In this document: piece after piece, positions 1 to 8,904 of the stretch
How positions within the stretch are numbered: the stretch's first letter is position 1
How the letters are laid out: each line of letters starts with the position of its first letter
NCBI RefSeq assembly: GCF_014652575.1
Contig: NZ_BMZB01000003.1
Location: forward strand, 1 to 64,000
Origin: Asticcacaulis endophyticus
Lineage (GTDB): Bacteria > Pseudomonadota > Alphaproteobacteria > Caulobacterales > Caulobacteraceae
Length of the DNA: 64,000 nt
Direction of reading: 5' to 3'
Made by a program: the position numbers and the translations under genes
The notes under the pieces: generated by a model
What the model was told of the DNA's origin: nothing
Database searches by the model: none
What the model saw: the letters and a program-made list of their open reading frames with translations, nothing else

Positions 1-55
1 GCTCGTCAGGCTCATAACCTGAAGGTCGTCAGTTCAAATCTGGCCCCCGCAACCA
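1..55 (+). tRNA. tRNA-fMet (CAT), 5' end cut by window edge
   Basis: This is the 3' 55 nt of an initiator tRNA. The anticodon loop CTCATAA (anticodon CAT) is followed by the T-arm, the acceptor strand CCCCCGC region and an encoded CCA at 53-55. The string from the D-arm end onward matches the bacterial initiator tRNA pattern (CCTGAAGGTCGTC, then GTTCAAATC type T-loop) rather than elongator tRNA-Met. The anticodon stem reads TCAGG/CCTGA, so the first of the three usual initiator G-C pairs is A-U. About 22 nt of the 5' end lie outside the window. Confidence 0.93.
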
Positions 56-80
56 TTACTGTTATAAATACAATGCACTA

Positions 81-104
81 AAAGCCTCCTTCGGGAGGCT
101 TTTC
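81..104 (+). terminator. Intrinsic terminator after tRNA-fMet
   Basis: A perfect 9-bp stem, AAAGCCTCC (81-89) with GGAGGCTTT (94-102), closes a TTCG tetraloop and runs into a short T tract. It sits 26 nt after the tRNA and 40 nt before the end of the converging kdpE gene, so it can stop transcription from either side. Confidence 0.85.
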
Positions 105-141
105 TGCGTTTTAAGTCCGAAATCGACCAGCTACCACATGG

Positions 142-825
142 CTACTTATCGCTGAACCGGTAACCAATGCCCGGTTCGGTAAAGATGAAGGTCGGGGACA
201 GCGGATCGTCTTTCAGCTTTTCACGTAAGTGCTGGGTGTGGATGCGTAAGTAATGGTTTTGGTCGCTCGAATGACGGCCCCAGACCGCTTTCATAAGCTG
301 GACATGGGTTAAGACCTTGCCGCGGTGGCGGATAAATTCTGACAGCAACTTATATTCAATCGGGGTCAGATGCACATCGTCGCCGTTAAGCCACACCCTT
401 CGGGCGGCCAGATCGACCTTGAGACCGGATTGTTCGATGATTTCTGTGGCCGCCGCAGGAATTTGGGTCGCATGACGCAAGGCGACCGTCACTCGCGCCA
501 ACAGTTCTCCCGGCGCAAACGGTTTGGTCAGATAATCGTCCGCGCCGTTTTCGAGCGCTTCAATCTTATCGCTTTCACGATCACGGGCCGACAGGACGAT
601 GATCGGAGTTTTTGACCAGTCACGCACCTGACGGATAAAGTCCTGACCGTCCTGATCGGGCAGACCGAGGTCGAGAATGACGACATCGGGCCGGTTGACG
701 GTCAGTTTTTGCAAACCCTCCTTGGCGGTGGCCGCCTCAAGCACCTCATGGTCGCGCGCCGTCAGGGTGGCCCGCAGATAGCGGCGGATATCGGCTTCGT
801 CTTCGATGATAAGAATGGTGGTCAT
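142..825 (-). CDS. kdpE: KdpE, potassium-responsive response regulator
   Basis: OmpR/PhoB-family response regulator of 227 residues. The receiver domain (about 1-115) has the acidic pair near residues 9-11 and the phosphoacceptor Asp at about 52 in VILDLGLP. The winged-helix DNA-binding domain fills about 130-225 (HLTPIEYKLL, then TEPGIGYRF). It is the cognate partner of KdpD and activates the kdp operon when K+ is scarce. It lies 5 nt after kdpD as the last gene of the operon, so the regulators are made from the same transcript as the pump, a positive feedback arrangement. The ATG start lacks a strong ribosome binding site, consistent with coupling to kdpD. Length and order match the family. 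Confidence 0.95.
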   Translation of the reverse strand: MTTILIIEDEADIRRYLRATLTARDHEVLEAATAKEGLQKLTVNRPDVVILDLGLPDQDGQDFIRQVRDWSKTPIIVLSARDRESDKIEALENGADDYLTKPFAPGELLARVTVALRHATQIPAAATEIIEQSGLKVDLAARRVWLNGDDVHLTPIEYKLLSEFIRHRGKVLTHVQLMKAVWGRHSSDQNHYLRIHTQHLREKLKDDPLSPTFIFTEPGIGYRFSDK

Positions 826-830
826 AAAGC

Positions 831-3527
831 TTATTTAGCTACGGGCAGGGTAAAGATAAAGCTGGCGCCGGTGGGGGCATCGTCTTTTGGTGGGTTGTTC
901 TTGGCATAAATCATGCCGCCGTGGGCTTCAACGATACCTTTGCAGATGGCAAGGCCTAAGCCTGTGCCTGACCCATCGCGATCGGCCGCGGGTTTGCCGG
1001 AGTGGAATTTATCAAAGATGCGCGCTTCATCGCCGGGGATCAACCCTTCGCCGTCATCGCTGATGCGCACCCGCACCCGGTCGGCATCGGTCTCAAGGGT
1101 TATCGTGATCACGCCGTCATCACCCGTGTGGGCAATGGCGTTTTCGATCAGATTGATCAGCACCTGTTCGATCAGCGCGCCGTCGATTTGCACCATCGGC
1201 AACTGACCGCTGACCGTGGTGCGGATCTGGCGCGCGCCTTTTTGGGGTTCGACGCGGGCAATGGCCGCCCCGGCGATTTCCTGAATCAGATAGGGCTCAA
1301 GGTTCAGGTGCATCTGGCCCGACGTAATGGCCGCCATGCGCAGCAGATTGGTCACAAATTTCTGAAGCCGGGTCAGGTGGCTCCACAGGGAGGTCAGTTC
1401 CTCAACCGCTTCACGCGGCAGCTTTTTACGCATTTTGAGTAGGGACGACACCGATCCGTTCATGACGGTCAGCGGGGTTTTCAGGTCGTGCGATAACGAT
1501 GCCAGCAGGACATTGCGCAATCGTTCGTTCTCAGACTCTACGCGCGAGGTTTCGGCCAACTCGGCCTGACGGGCGCGTTGAAACGCCCCGGCGATCAGGC
1601 TGGCGACCGTCTCGAACACGAGCAGGTCAGCGCCGGTGAACTGTCGGTCATCGGCGCGGGGTGTGATCGACAGAACGCCCAGTGGGATGTTTTCCGCCAT
1701 GACGGGCAGATAAAGGCCGCTGGCTGATGGCAGTGTATCCGTATGACGGCCAGCGATGTGATGGTTTTGCATGACCCAATGCAGCACTCCAATTTCTTTG
1801 GCGCCGGTTTCTTTGGCATCTATCAAAGGCGCACCGGCGATCTGGCGCTCACCGGCCCACAGGCGGATATGGGCATCAAAGGCCGGCTGCAGGTGGCGTA
1901 CGACCACTTCGGCCATAGTATCGACGCCGCGCACCGCTGATAACTGCCGTGACAGGTCGTACAGCAGGCGCGTTTCAGCTTCGCCCTTGCGTGCCAGACG
2001 GGCGTGGCGGGACAACTGCGCCGTCAGTGATCCGACAATCAGCGACGTGATCAGCATGACCACAAACGTCACCGCATAGCTGACGTCATCAAAGGTGAAG
2101 GTGTAGTAGGGTTTGATGAAAAACCAGTTGAAGGCGGCGACCGACATGACCGAGGCCAGCACCGCCGGGCCGATGCTGAAACGCGCGGCGGTGATGACCA
2201 CCCCAATCAGGTACAGCATGATCAGGGTGTCAGGATCGGTCAGATTGCGGAACGGCAATCCCACCGCCGTGCAAGCGGCCACGATTGCCGTGGCCATCAG
2301 GTGATCGCGGGGGCGGGCGGCCCAGACTTCCCAGCCGGAGGTATCGTCGCGCGGGTTTTCTGCGGTTTCTGAATCAGCATTCAGCGTGGTGATTTCGAGG
2401 CCTGCGCCGCGCTCAATCAGCTTTTGCGACAGGGACGTAGCCCCCAACAGCCTGCGCCACCACGGCTGATGGCTGTGGCCAAGTACCAGACGGGTAAAGC
2501 CGTTCTGACGGGCATGGCTTAGGATCGCGGTGGCGGCACGGGCGGCATTCAGGCGCACCACGCGCCCGCCCAGTTTTTCAGTCAGCCTCAGATTATGCTC
2601 GACCCGCAGGCGCGCCTTGGGCGACAGGGTTTCATGGCGGTCGGTGTGCAGGTAAAGCGCCGACCATGGCGCGCGGGTGCGGTCGGCCATGCGCTTGGTG
2701 TGGCGGATCAGCCGAGACGACAGGGCGTCCGGCCCGACCAGCACAAGGATTTTATCGCCTGTAGGAGCTTCGTCGTGGCCTTGCGCGGCGCTTAGGGCAT
2801 CGTTCTGGGCGTCAACCCGCTCGGTCGTCCGGCGCAGGGCCAGTTCGCGCAGGCGGCCAAGATTGCTCTTTTTGAAGAAGTTTTCAGCGGCGCGGTGGTT
2901 GGCCCCTTCGGCCACATAGACCTTGCCGTCATGGAGGCGTTTGAGCAACTCATCGGGCGACAGGTCGATCAGGGCGATCTCATCGGCGGCATCAAAGGCC
3001 GCATCGGGCACGGTTTCCTTCACCCACACGCCGGTCAGGCGCGCAACCATATCGTTGAGGCTCTCCAGGTGTTGAACATTGAGCGTCGTATAGACATCAA
3101 TGCCGTGGTCGAGCAGTTCTTCGATGTCCTGCCAGCGCTTGGGGTGGCGGGAACCTGGCGCATTGGTGTGGGCATATTCATCGACCAGAATGAGGTCGGG
3201 GTGTTGGGTAAGCGCCGCATCGAGATCGAACTCATGCACCCTGACCCCGCGATGATCGATTTCGCGCAGAGGAAGAGTCGGCAGACCGTCGATCAGGGCT
3301 AAAGTCTCCGCCCGGCCATGATGCTCGGCCACGCCGATGATGACATTGCGGCCTTCATTATGAAGGCGGCGGGCCTCGGTCAGCATGGCAAAGGTCTTAC
3401 CCACCCCGGCGGAGGCACCAAAAAAGATTTTCAACCGCCCCCGGCGCTTACCGGACGCAGGCTCGCCCTCATCGGTGCGGATGAGGGCGAGGAGTTTATC
3501 GGGGTCGGGTCGGGTTATTTCAGGCAA
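831..3527 (-). CDS. kdpD: KdpD, potassium/turgor sensor histidine kinase
   Basis: Full-length sensor kinase of 898 residues. The N-terminal KdpD domain carries a Walker A motif GASAGVGKT at 37-45; a universal-stress-like domain covers about 255-380 (LVLGHSHQPWW); membrane helices of the DUF4118 type cover about 411-505; a GAF-like region follows to about 650; the HisKA motif SHDLKTPL places the phosphorylated His at about 680, and the ATPase domain ends the protein. It should phosphorylate KdpE. The start is unusual: it is a TTG directly preceded in frame by TAA, inside the last codons of the glycosylase-like gene (13-nt overlap). The residues after it (RPDPDKLL) match normal KdpD starts, so TTG is the likely start and translation is probably coupled to the upstream gene. 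Confidence 0.94.
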   Translation of the reverse strand: MPEITRPDPDKLLALIRTDEGEPASGKRRGRLKIFFGASAGVGKTFAMLTEARRLHNEGRNVIIGVAEHHGRAETLALIDGLPTLPLREIDHRGVRVHEFDLDAALTQHPDLILVDEYAHTNAPGSRHPKRWQDIEELLDHGIDVYTTLNVQHLESLNDMVARLTGVWVKETVPDAAFDAADEIALIDLSPDELLKRLHDGKVYVAEGANHRAAENFFKKSNLGRLRELALRRTTERVDAQNDALSAAQGHDEAPTGDKILVLVGPDALSSRLIRHTKRMADRTRAPWSALYLHTDRHETLSPKARLRVEHNLRLTEKLGGRVVRLNAARAATAILSHARQNGFTRLVLGHSHQPWWRRLLGATSLSQKLIERGAGLEITTLNADSETAENPRDDTSGWEVWAARPRDHLMATAIVAACTAVGLPFRNLTDPDTLIMLYLIGVVITAARFSIGPAVLASVMSVAAFNWFFIKPYYTFTFDDVSYAVTFVVMLITSLIVGSLTAQLSRHARLARKGEAETRLLYDLSRQLSAVRGVDTMAEVVVRHLQPAFDAHIRLWAGERQIAGAPLIDAKETGAKEIGVLHWVMQNHHIAGRHTDTLPSASGLYLPVMAENIPLGVLSITPRADDRQFTGADLLVFETVASLIAGAFQRARQAELAETSRVESENERLRNVLLASLSHDLKTPLTVMNGSVSSLLKMRKKLPREAVEELTSLWSHLTRLQKFVTNLLRMAAITSGQMHLNLEPYLIQEIAGAAIARVEPQKGARQIRTTVSGQLPMVQIDGALIEQVLINLIENAIAHTGDDGVITITLETDADRVRVRISDDGEGLIPGDEARIFDKFHSGKPAADRDGSGTGLGLAICKGIVEAHGGMIYAKNNPPKDDAPTGASFIFTLPVAK

Positions 3528-4171
3528 TTAAGGCCTGCATTGTTTTTAGCTTCAGACCATTTTGCGAAGTGCGATTCATCTGATCCTCTTGAGGGATGAG
3601 GAAAATTGTACAAAGGAATTGATTGGGCCAAACCAGTAGAGAGCATCATTTTGTACGGTACTCCCCCTAAGCAAACTATTGCCTTAAGGTTCGTCATTTT
3701 CTTAATTACGTAGCTTAAGACCTTCACAGAGCCTTCAAAGGCAGGGTGTCCTAACCGAAAGTCTTTCAATGGATCTGATGTTGTCCCATGCTTCAGAAAG
3801 AAGCAGGCGTTTGCATATAGAATTCCGCTAGCAGATGCGTTTGTCCCAAGTAAATCGGAACGATTTCGCCCCAGAAATTTTAGCAGTCTGGAGTTAGTGC
3901 GATACCCTGTCCGATACCGGCCATCACCGTCATTGTGGCGATATACTTTTTCTGCTGATAGGCCAATTGCTATAAGTGCTTCAACTTCATGTGCAGGAGC
4001 GAAATCTTGAGCGACGAGAAGTAGTTCACCTTTCCAGTCACCAAATAGCTGCTCAGTCCCGTAGACGGTTGGAGGATCAATACCCATCTCAAAAACATTT
4101 TTGTAATCTGGAGACGCTCGCAGTTCTTTGATCCATGGAGGAAACGGTCCGATCTGAATTAAATGTGTCAT
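3515..4171 (-). CDS. Uracil-DNA-glycosylase-superfamily-like protein inside the kdp operon
   Basis: 218 residues, not a Kdp subunit. Visible motifs resemble the UDG fold: VAQDF at 53-57 in the position of the GQDP/GEAP motif after a hydrophobic strand, LYANACFF at 118-125 like the Asn-containing strand, IVCLGG at 165-170, and FPHPSRG at 190-196 like the HPS loop. It is therefore called UDG-superfamily-like by motif only; whether it cuts uracil is unknown, and a canonical ung lies at 40.4 kb. It begins 18 nt after kdpC with a strong GGAGG site and overlaps the kdpD start. Base composition is clearly lower in GC than its neighbours (26 of 60 bases in 3541-3600), which suggests recent acquisition. 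Function in this context is not known. Confidence 0.7.
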   Translation of the reverse strand: MTHLIQIGPFPPWIKELRASPDYKNVFEMGIDPPTVYGTEQLFGDWKGELLLVAQDFAPAHEVEALIAIGLSAEKVYRHNDGDGRYRTGYRTNSRLLKFLGRNRSDLLGTNASASGILYANACFFLKHGTTSDPLKDFRLGHPAFEGSVKVLSYVIKKMTNLKAIVCLGGVPYKMMLSTGLAQSIPLYNFPHPSRGSDESHFAKWSEAKNNAGLNCLK

Positions 4172-4189
4172 TTGATCCTCCTTTTTCCA

Positions 4190-4756
4190 TTACTTAAATT
4201 TGCCATCCAGTCGGAGATTGACCTCTAGCACATTGACGCGGGCTTCGCCGAAAATTCCAAGCGTGGGGCCTTCGGTTGCAGCGTCGATGGCGGCGCGGAC
4301 TGTGGCGGCAGGCACGGCGCGGGTAGCGGCAATGCGGGGCACCTGTATCTCGGCGGCAGCGGGGCTGATGTGCGGATCGAGGCCGGAGCCAGACGCGGTG
4401 ATGAGATCGACCGGGACGGGGCCTTCAACCCCTAGCGCTGTTTTACGGGCGGTGGCGGCTTCATGCAGGGCCGGGTTGTTGACGCCGTAGTTGGAGCCGG
4501 AGGAGGCCCCGGCATTATAGGGCGTCTCAGCCGTGGCCGACAGTCGGCCCCACAGATATTCAGGCTTGGTGAAGTTCTGCCCGATCAGGCGTGAGCCGAT
4601 GACGGTGTCGCCTTCGCGGATCAGGGAGCCCTGCGCCTTGTCCGCAAAGGCAGTGCCTGAAATGGCGGTAACGGTGAGGGGGTAAACCCCGCCGAACAGA
4701 ACCGTGAACAGGCCAAGCGTCACTAAAGTCGGGCGGATATGGGAGGTGAATGACAT
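4190..4756 (-). CDS. kdpC: KdpC, K+-transporting ATPase subunit C
   Basis: 188 residues with one N-terminal membrane helix (LVTLGLFTVLFGGVYPLTV) and the typical KdpC body (GSRLIGQNFTKPEYLWGR, SGSNYGVNNPALH, VPVDLITASGSGLDPHISP, then a C-terminal RVNVLEVNLRLD). It stabilises the KdpFABC complex in the inner membrane and raises its affinity for ATP. AAGGA precedes the ATG. It follows kdpB by 10 nt. In most bacteria kdpD would come next; here the glycosylase-like gene intervenes. Confidence 0.95.
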   Translation of the reverse strand: MSFTSHIRPTLVTLGLFTVLFGGVYPLTVTAISGTAFADKAQGSLIREGDTVIGSRLIGQNFTKPEYLWGRLSATAETPYNAGASSGSNYGVNNPALHEAATARKTALGVEGPVPVDLITASGSGLDPHISPAAAEIQVPRIAATRAVPAATVRAAIDAATEGPTLGIFGEARVNVLEVNLRLDGKFK

Positions 4757-4766
4757 GATAAATTCC

Positions 4767-6833
4767 TTAAACTAAGCCGACGGCGCTCAGGCCCAGATCA
4801 ATGATCTTGATGCCAATGAACGGGGCGATGATCCCACCGAGCCCATAGATCAAGGCGTGGCGCGTCAGCATGTTGGAGGCCGACTCGGCCCGGTATTTGA
4901 CGCCTTTCAAGGCCAGCGGGATGAGGGCCACGATGATCAGGGCGTTGAAAATTACCGCGGCCAGAATGGCGCTTAACGGTGACGACAGACCCATGACATT
5001 GAGCACGCCTAACGCCGGATAGGTGGTGGCAAAGGCCGCCGGGATGATGGCGAAATACTTGGCCAGATCATTGGAAATGCTGAACGTGGTCAAAGCTCCG
5101 CGCGTCATCAAAAGCTGTTTGCCGATTTCGACAATCTCAATCAGCTTGGTCGGATCGCTGTCCAGATCGACCATATTCCCGGCCTCCTTGGCGGCCTGGG
5201 TGCCGGAATTCATGGCCACGGCCACGTCCGATTGGGCCAGCGCCGGGGCGTCGTTGGTGCCGTCACCGACCATGGCGACCATCTCTCCGCCTTCCTGCAT
5301 CTTGCGGATATATTTGAGTTTTGTCTCAGGCGTGGCCTCGGCAACGAAATCATCAACCCCGGCCTCACTGGCAATGGCGGCGGCGGTCAGCGGGTTGTCG
5401 CCGGTAATCATCACCGACTTGATGCCCATCTTACGCAGTTCGGCCAGACGGGTCTTGATGTCCGGTTTGACGATATCCTTGAGGTAGATCACGCCCAAAA
5501 CCTTGGGGCCTTCGGCGACCAGCAGCGGCGTGCCGCCTTTGCGGGCGATGTCTTCGACCGCGGCATTGACACCAGACGGCACCTGTCCGCCTTTGAGGGC
5601 GACCAGTTTGGCAATGGCGTCGCCGGCGCCTTTCATGATGTGGCGTTCATTGATGATGACACCCGACGCGCGGTGCTCGGCCGAAAACGGAATGAAGGTG
5701 GCCTCAATATCGGCGGGAGCGCGGGCCACAATATCAAACTGCGCACGGGCCAGCGTGACCACTGATCGGCCTTCGGGGGTCTCATCGGCGAGAGACGATA
5801 GCTCTGCCGCTTCGGCTAACTGGCGGGCGGTGACATTGGGGGCGGGGATGAACTCGACTGCCTGACGGTTGCCAAAGGTGATGGTGCCGGTCTTATCGAG
5901 CAGCAGGACGTTGATATCACCGGCCGCTTCGACGGCGCGGCCTGATGTGGCGATGACATTGGCCTTGATCAGGCGCTGCATGCCCGAAATACCGATGGCC
6001 GACAACAGCCCCCCGATGGTGGTCGGTATCAGACAGACCAGCAACGCAATCAGGACGACGATCGAAATCACCGTGCCGGACCCGGCCTTGTCCACACTGA
6101 ACAGCGAGAACGGCAACAGGGTCGCACAAGCCAGCAGGAATACTAATGTTAGCGCTGCCAGCAGGATCGACAGGGCGATTTCATTGGGGGTTTTCTGGCG
6201 CTTGGCGGATTCGACCAGTCCGATCATCTTATCAAGGAAGCTCTCGCCCGGATCAGCCGTGACGCGCACGATGATCCAGTCACTGAGCACCCGCGTGCCG
6301 CCGGTCACCGCGTCCCGATCACCGCCGGATTCACGGATGACGGGGGCGGATTCGCCAGTGATGGCGCTTTCATCGACCGAGGCTATGCCCTCGATGACCT
6401 GACCATCGGCGGGCACGACATCGCCCGCCTCGATGATGATCAGATCGCCTTTGCGCAAGGTGTTGGCGGCGACGACGGTTTGCTTTTTCGATTTGTCGAG
6501 CTTTTTGGCCGAGACATCGCGGCGGGCTTTTTTGAGACTGTCGGCCTGCGCCTTGCCGCGGCCCTCGGCGATGGCTTCGGCAAAATTGGCAAACAGCACG
6601 GTGAACCATAGCCAGAAGCAGATCAGGCCGACGAACCAGACCGGCTGGCCACCGCTGATGAGCGTGTCAGGGTCGGCAAACATGACCCCAAGGATCGCGG
6701 TGGTGACGACCGACCCGACCCAGACCAGGAACATGACCGGGTTGCGGATCTGATAGCGCGGGTCGAGCCGCTGAAAGGCTGCCAGCACGGCCCCCATCAT
6801 ATCGGGTTTGTAGGTTTGAGATGATATTGTCAT
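4767..6833 (-). CDS. kdpB: KdpB, P-type ATPase subunit of the K+ pump
   Basis: 688 residues from the ATG at 6833, the start chosen because the protein then begins like other KdpB proteins and a GGAGGAAAG site precedes it; the reading frame stays open upstream only because it runs through the palindromic repeat. P-type ATPase features are all present: TGES actuator loop ([12 protein letters not shown]), phosphorylation motif DKTGT at about 310, the KGA nucleotide-binding motif, [10 protein letters not shown], and the hinge [16 protein letters not shown]. It hydrolyses ATP to drive K+ through KdpA. The gap to kdpA is unusually long for this operon (152 nt) and holds a large palindrome. Confidence 0.96.
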   Translation of the reverse strand: MTISSQTYKPDMMGAVLAAFQRLDPRYQIRNPVMFLVWVGSVVTTAILGVMFADPDTLISGGQPVWFVGLICFWLWFTVLFANFAEAIAEGRGKAQADSLKKARRDVSAKKLDKSKKQTVVAANTLRKGDLIIIEAGDVVPADGQVIEGIASVDESAITGESAPVIRESGGDRDAVTGGTRVLSDWIIVRVTADPGESFLDKMIGLVESAKRQKTPNEIALSILLAALTLVFLLACATLLPFSLFSVDKAGSGTVISIVVLIALLVCLIPTTIGGLLSAIGISGMQRLIKANVIATSGRAVEAAGDINVLLLDKTGTITFGNRQAVEFIPAPNVTARQLAEAAELSSLADETPEGRSVVTLARAQFDIVARAPADIEATFIPFSAEHRASGVIINERHIMKGAGDAIAKLVALKGGQVPSGVNAAVEDIARKGGTPLLVAEGPKVLGVIYLKDIVKPDIKTRLAELRKMGIKSVMITGDNPLTAAAIASEAGVDDFVAEATPETKLKYIRKMQEGGEMVAMVGDGTNDAPALAQSDVAVAMNSGTQAAKEAGNMVDLDSDPTKLIEIVEIGKQLLMTRGALTTFSISNDLAKYFAIIPAAFATTYPALGVLNVMGLSSPLSAILAAVIFNALIIVALIPLALKGVKYRAESASNMLTRHALIYGLGGIIAPFIGIKIIDLGLSAVGLV

Positions 6834-6849
6834 GAGAGTTTCTCTTTCC

Positions 6850-6977
6850 TCCTCCCCTGCGAAGCGGGGGAGGTGTCGCAACTTGTTTGCGGCGGAGGGG
6901 GCATTTTGTGGTCGGGTTGCCCCCTCCGTCAGCTTCGCGAAAGCTCGCTGCCACCTCCCCCGCTGTGCAGGGGAGGA
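6850..6977. repeat. Large intergenic palindromic repeat between kdpA and kdpB
   Basis: The whole gap is one imperfect inverted repeat of about 128 bp. The outer arms TCCTCCCCTGC (6850-6860) and GCAGGGGAGGA (6967-6977) pair, followed inward by GCGGGGGAGGTG with CACCTCCCCCGC, and a second stem CGGAGGGGGCA with TGCCCCCTCCG around the centre. In RNA it would make one long branched hairpin between the two cistrons. Similar G-rich palindromes are scattered in Caulobacteraceae genomes (general knowledge). Here it may affect mRNA stability or the KdpA to KdpB ratio; that is inference. Confidence 0.8.
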
Positions 6978-6985
6978 GAGTGAAT

Positions 6986-8695
6986 TTAGCCTTTGATCAT
7001 GGTTAAATGTTCGATGACCGGCCCCAGGGCGAGCGCCGGGGCATAGGTCAGCACACCGACGAGGACGATGACCCCGATCAGGATGGCGACGAACAGAGGG
7101 GTATGGGTGGGCAGGGTGCCAGCGGAGACGGGCACGCTCTGTTTGACCGCCAGCGATCCGGCAATGGCCAGAACCGGCAGCAGAACAAAGAACCGGCCAA
7201 ACAACATGCACAACCCCAGCAAGGAATTGTAGAACGGGTTGTTCGCGCCCAGGCCCGCAAAGGCCGATCCATTGTTGTTAGCGGCAGAGGTGAAGGCATA
7301 GAGCACCTCAGAAAAACCCTGTGCACCGGGGTTATAGATACCGGCCTGACCGAGCGGTGACAAAACCGCCACAGCCGAGCAGATCAGCACCAGCGCACAG
7401 GGCAAGAGTACCGCGATCGAGGCCATCTTGATCTCATAGCCGCCGATCTTTTTACCGAGATATTCCGGTGTCCGCCCGACCATCAGGCCTGCGATAAACA
7501 CAGTCAGGACGACGAACACCAGCATACCGTAAAGCCCGGAACCTGCGCCGCCATAGATGACTTCGCCAAACTTCATCAGGATCATCGGGATCATGCCGCC
7601 CAGCGGCGTAAAGCTGTCGTGCATCGAATTGACCGAACCGTTTGAGGCGGCGGTGGTGGCCGTCGCCCACAAGGCGGAATTGGCGATGCCAAAGCGGGTT
7701 TCTTTACCCTCCATGTTAGTCGCGCTATCTGCACCGGCGGCGATCAGATGCGGATTACCCGACTGCTCAAGCGCGATACAGGCGACCGTCATCGGCACGA
7801 ACACCAGCGTCATGGCCGCAAAGATCGCTATGCCCTGACGTTTGTCACCGACCATCTTACCGAAGGTGAAACAGAGTGCTGCCGGGATCAGCAGGATTGA
7901 GATCAATTCAACGAAATTGCTAAATGGTGTGGGGTTTTCAAACGGATGGGCGGAGTTGGTATTAAAGAAACCGCCACCATTGGTGCCAAGCATCTTGATG
8001 GCTTCTTGCGATGCGACCGGGCCCAGAGCCAGAGTTTGCGACCCGCCTTCGAGCGTTTGGGCCGTGATATAGGCGCTAAAGGTCTGGATAACCCCTTGCG
8101 AGCCAAGAACAACCGCGACGATCAGCGCCAGCGGCAGCAGCATATAGAGATTGATGCGCACCAGATCGGTCCAGAAATTGCCAAGCTTACTTGTTGATCG
8201 CCGGGAAAGGCTGCGCATCAATACCGCCAGCACGGCAATACCGACGGCGGCTGAGACAAAGTTCTGCACCGTCAGGCCGACCATCTGGCTGAAATAGCTT
8301 AGCGTGGTCTCACCGCCGTAAGATTGCCAGTTGGTATTGGTGACAAAACTGACAGCCGTATTAAACGCCAGATCGGGCGTCAGACCGGGCAGGCGCTGCG
8401 GATTGAGCGGCATAAATCCTTGCGATAACAACAGCCCAAACAACAGCAAAAAGCCACCGAGCGAAAAAGTAATGACGGCGGTCGCGTACTGTTTCCAGGT
8501 CATGTCCTCATTCGGACGCGACTGGCTAAGGTTCAAAAACGCGCGCTCGACAGGTGCAAGCACAGGCGACAAAACCGTCCGTTCGCCTGACAGGACGCGG
8601 GCGATATACCCGCCGAGCGGCACCGCCAGCGCCGTCAGCACACACATATAAAAGCCAAGCTGCAACCAGCCGCTGGCTGTGACACCGAGCATCAT
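6986..8695 (-). CDS. kdpA: KdpA, K+-translocating subunit
   Basis: 569 residues of mostly hydrophobic sequence with about ten membrane helices. KdpA is the channel-like subunit that selects K+, built from four repeats related to K+ channels. Selectivity-filter-like loops are visible, e.g. [29 protein letters not shown] and [15 protein letters not shown], which are characteristic of the family. The start ATG has GGAGA upstream; the second codon is also ATG. It follows kdpF by 24 nt. Confidence 0.96.
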   Translation of the reverse strand: MMLGVTASGWLQLGFYMCVLTALAVPLGGYIARVLSGERTVLSPVLAPVERAFLNLSQSRPNEDMTWKQYATAVITFSLGGFLLLFGLLLSQGFMPLNPQRLPGLTPDLAFNTAVSFVTNTNWQSYGGETTLSYFSQMVGLTVQNFVSAAVGIAVLAVLMRSLSRRSTSKLGNFWTDLVRINLYMLLPLALIVAVVLGSQGVIQTFSAYITAQTLEGGSQTLALGPVASQEAIKMLGTNGGGFFNTNSAHPFENPTPFSNFVELISILLIPAALCFTFGKMVGDKRQGIAIFAAMTLVFVPMTVACIALEQSGNPHLIAAGADSATNMEGKETRFGIANSALWATATTAASNGSVNSMHDSFTPLGGMIPMILMKFGEVIYGGAGSGLYGMLVFVVLTVFIAGLMVGRTPEYLGKKIGGYEIKMASIAVLLPCALVLICSAVAVLSPLGQAGIYNPGAQGFSEVLYAFTSAANNNGSAFAGLGANNPFYNSLLGLCMLFGRFFVLLPVLAIAGSLAVKQSVPVSAGTLPTHTPLFVAILIGVIVLVGVLTYAPALALGPVIEHLTMIKG

Positions 8696-8719
8696 GTCGG
8701 TTTCTCCGGAAATTTCTGT

Positions 8720-8812
8720 TTATGGGAAAAGCTCAGGCTTGATCAGGGCAACGATCAGATAGCCCGCCAAAGCGACGGTCACTAAACCTGCGGCGATATA
8801 GAGCGCGATCAT
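8720..8812 (-). CDS. kdpF: KdpF, small stabilising subunit
   Basis: A 30-residue, single-helix membrane peptide beginning MIALYIAAGLV and ending in KPELFP. KdpF peptides are about 30 residues, start with a hydrophobic helix with LxGYLxxAL and end in a short polar tail with a Pro/Glu/Phe ending; GYLIVALIKPELF fits this exactly. It lies directly before kdpA, its standard place, and its ATG overlaps the stop of the micro-ORF upstream (ATGA). It stabilises the KdpABC complex in the membrane. Confidence 0.9.
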   Translation of the reverse strand: MIALYIAAGLVTVALAGYLIVALIKPELFP

Positions 8813-8904
8813 GATCCGCCCTCACGCAAGCGATCGGCGAAACCGATAAAAGCCAGGCACAGGCCAAAAAAGCCTGCCCCCGCGATAAGATATACGATGG
8901 CCAT
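8809..8904 (-). CDS. Membrane micro-ORF at the head of the kdp operon
   Basis: 31 codons encoding a hydrophobic peptide that starts MAIVYLIAGAGFFGLCLAF and ends with a charged tail (DRLREGGS). A good ribosome binding site (GGAGG) lies 8 to 10 nt upstream and its TGA overlaps the kdpF ATG by 4 nt, so it is probably translated as the first cistron. It resembles KdpF in size and topology but has a different tail (FADRL). I recall similar short reading frames with an (A/C)DRL ending before kdpF in other proteobacteria, but cannot confirm this here. Possible roles: an extra Kdp micro-subunit or a leader peptide for coupling. Confidence 0.65.
   Translation of the reverse strand: MAIVYLIAGAGFFGLCLAFIGFADRLREGGS

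Noticed and set aside
6834-7211. Extension of the kdpB frame by about 126 residues upstream
   Set aside because: It runs through the palindromic repeat and into kdpA, and the protein from the ATG at 6833 matches normal KdpB starts with a ribosome site.
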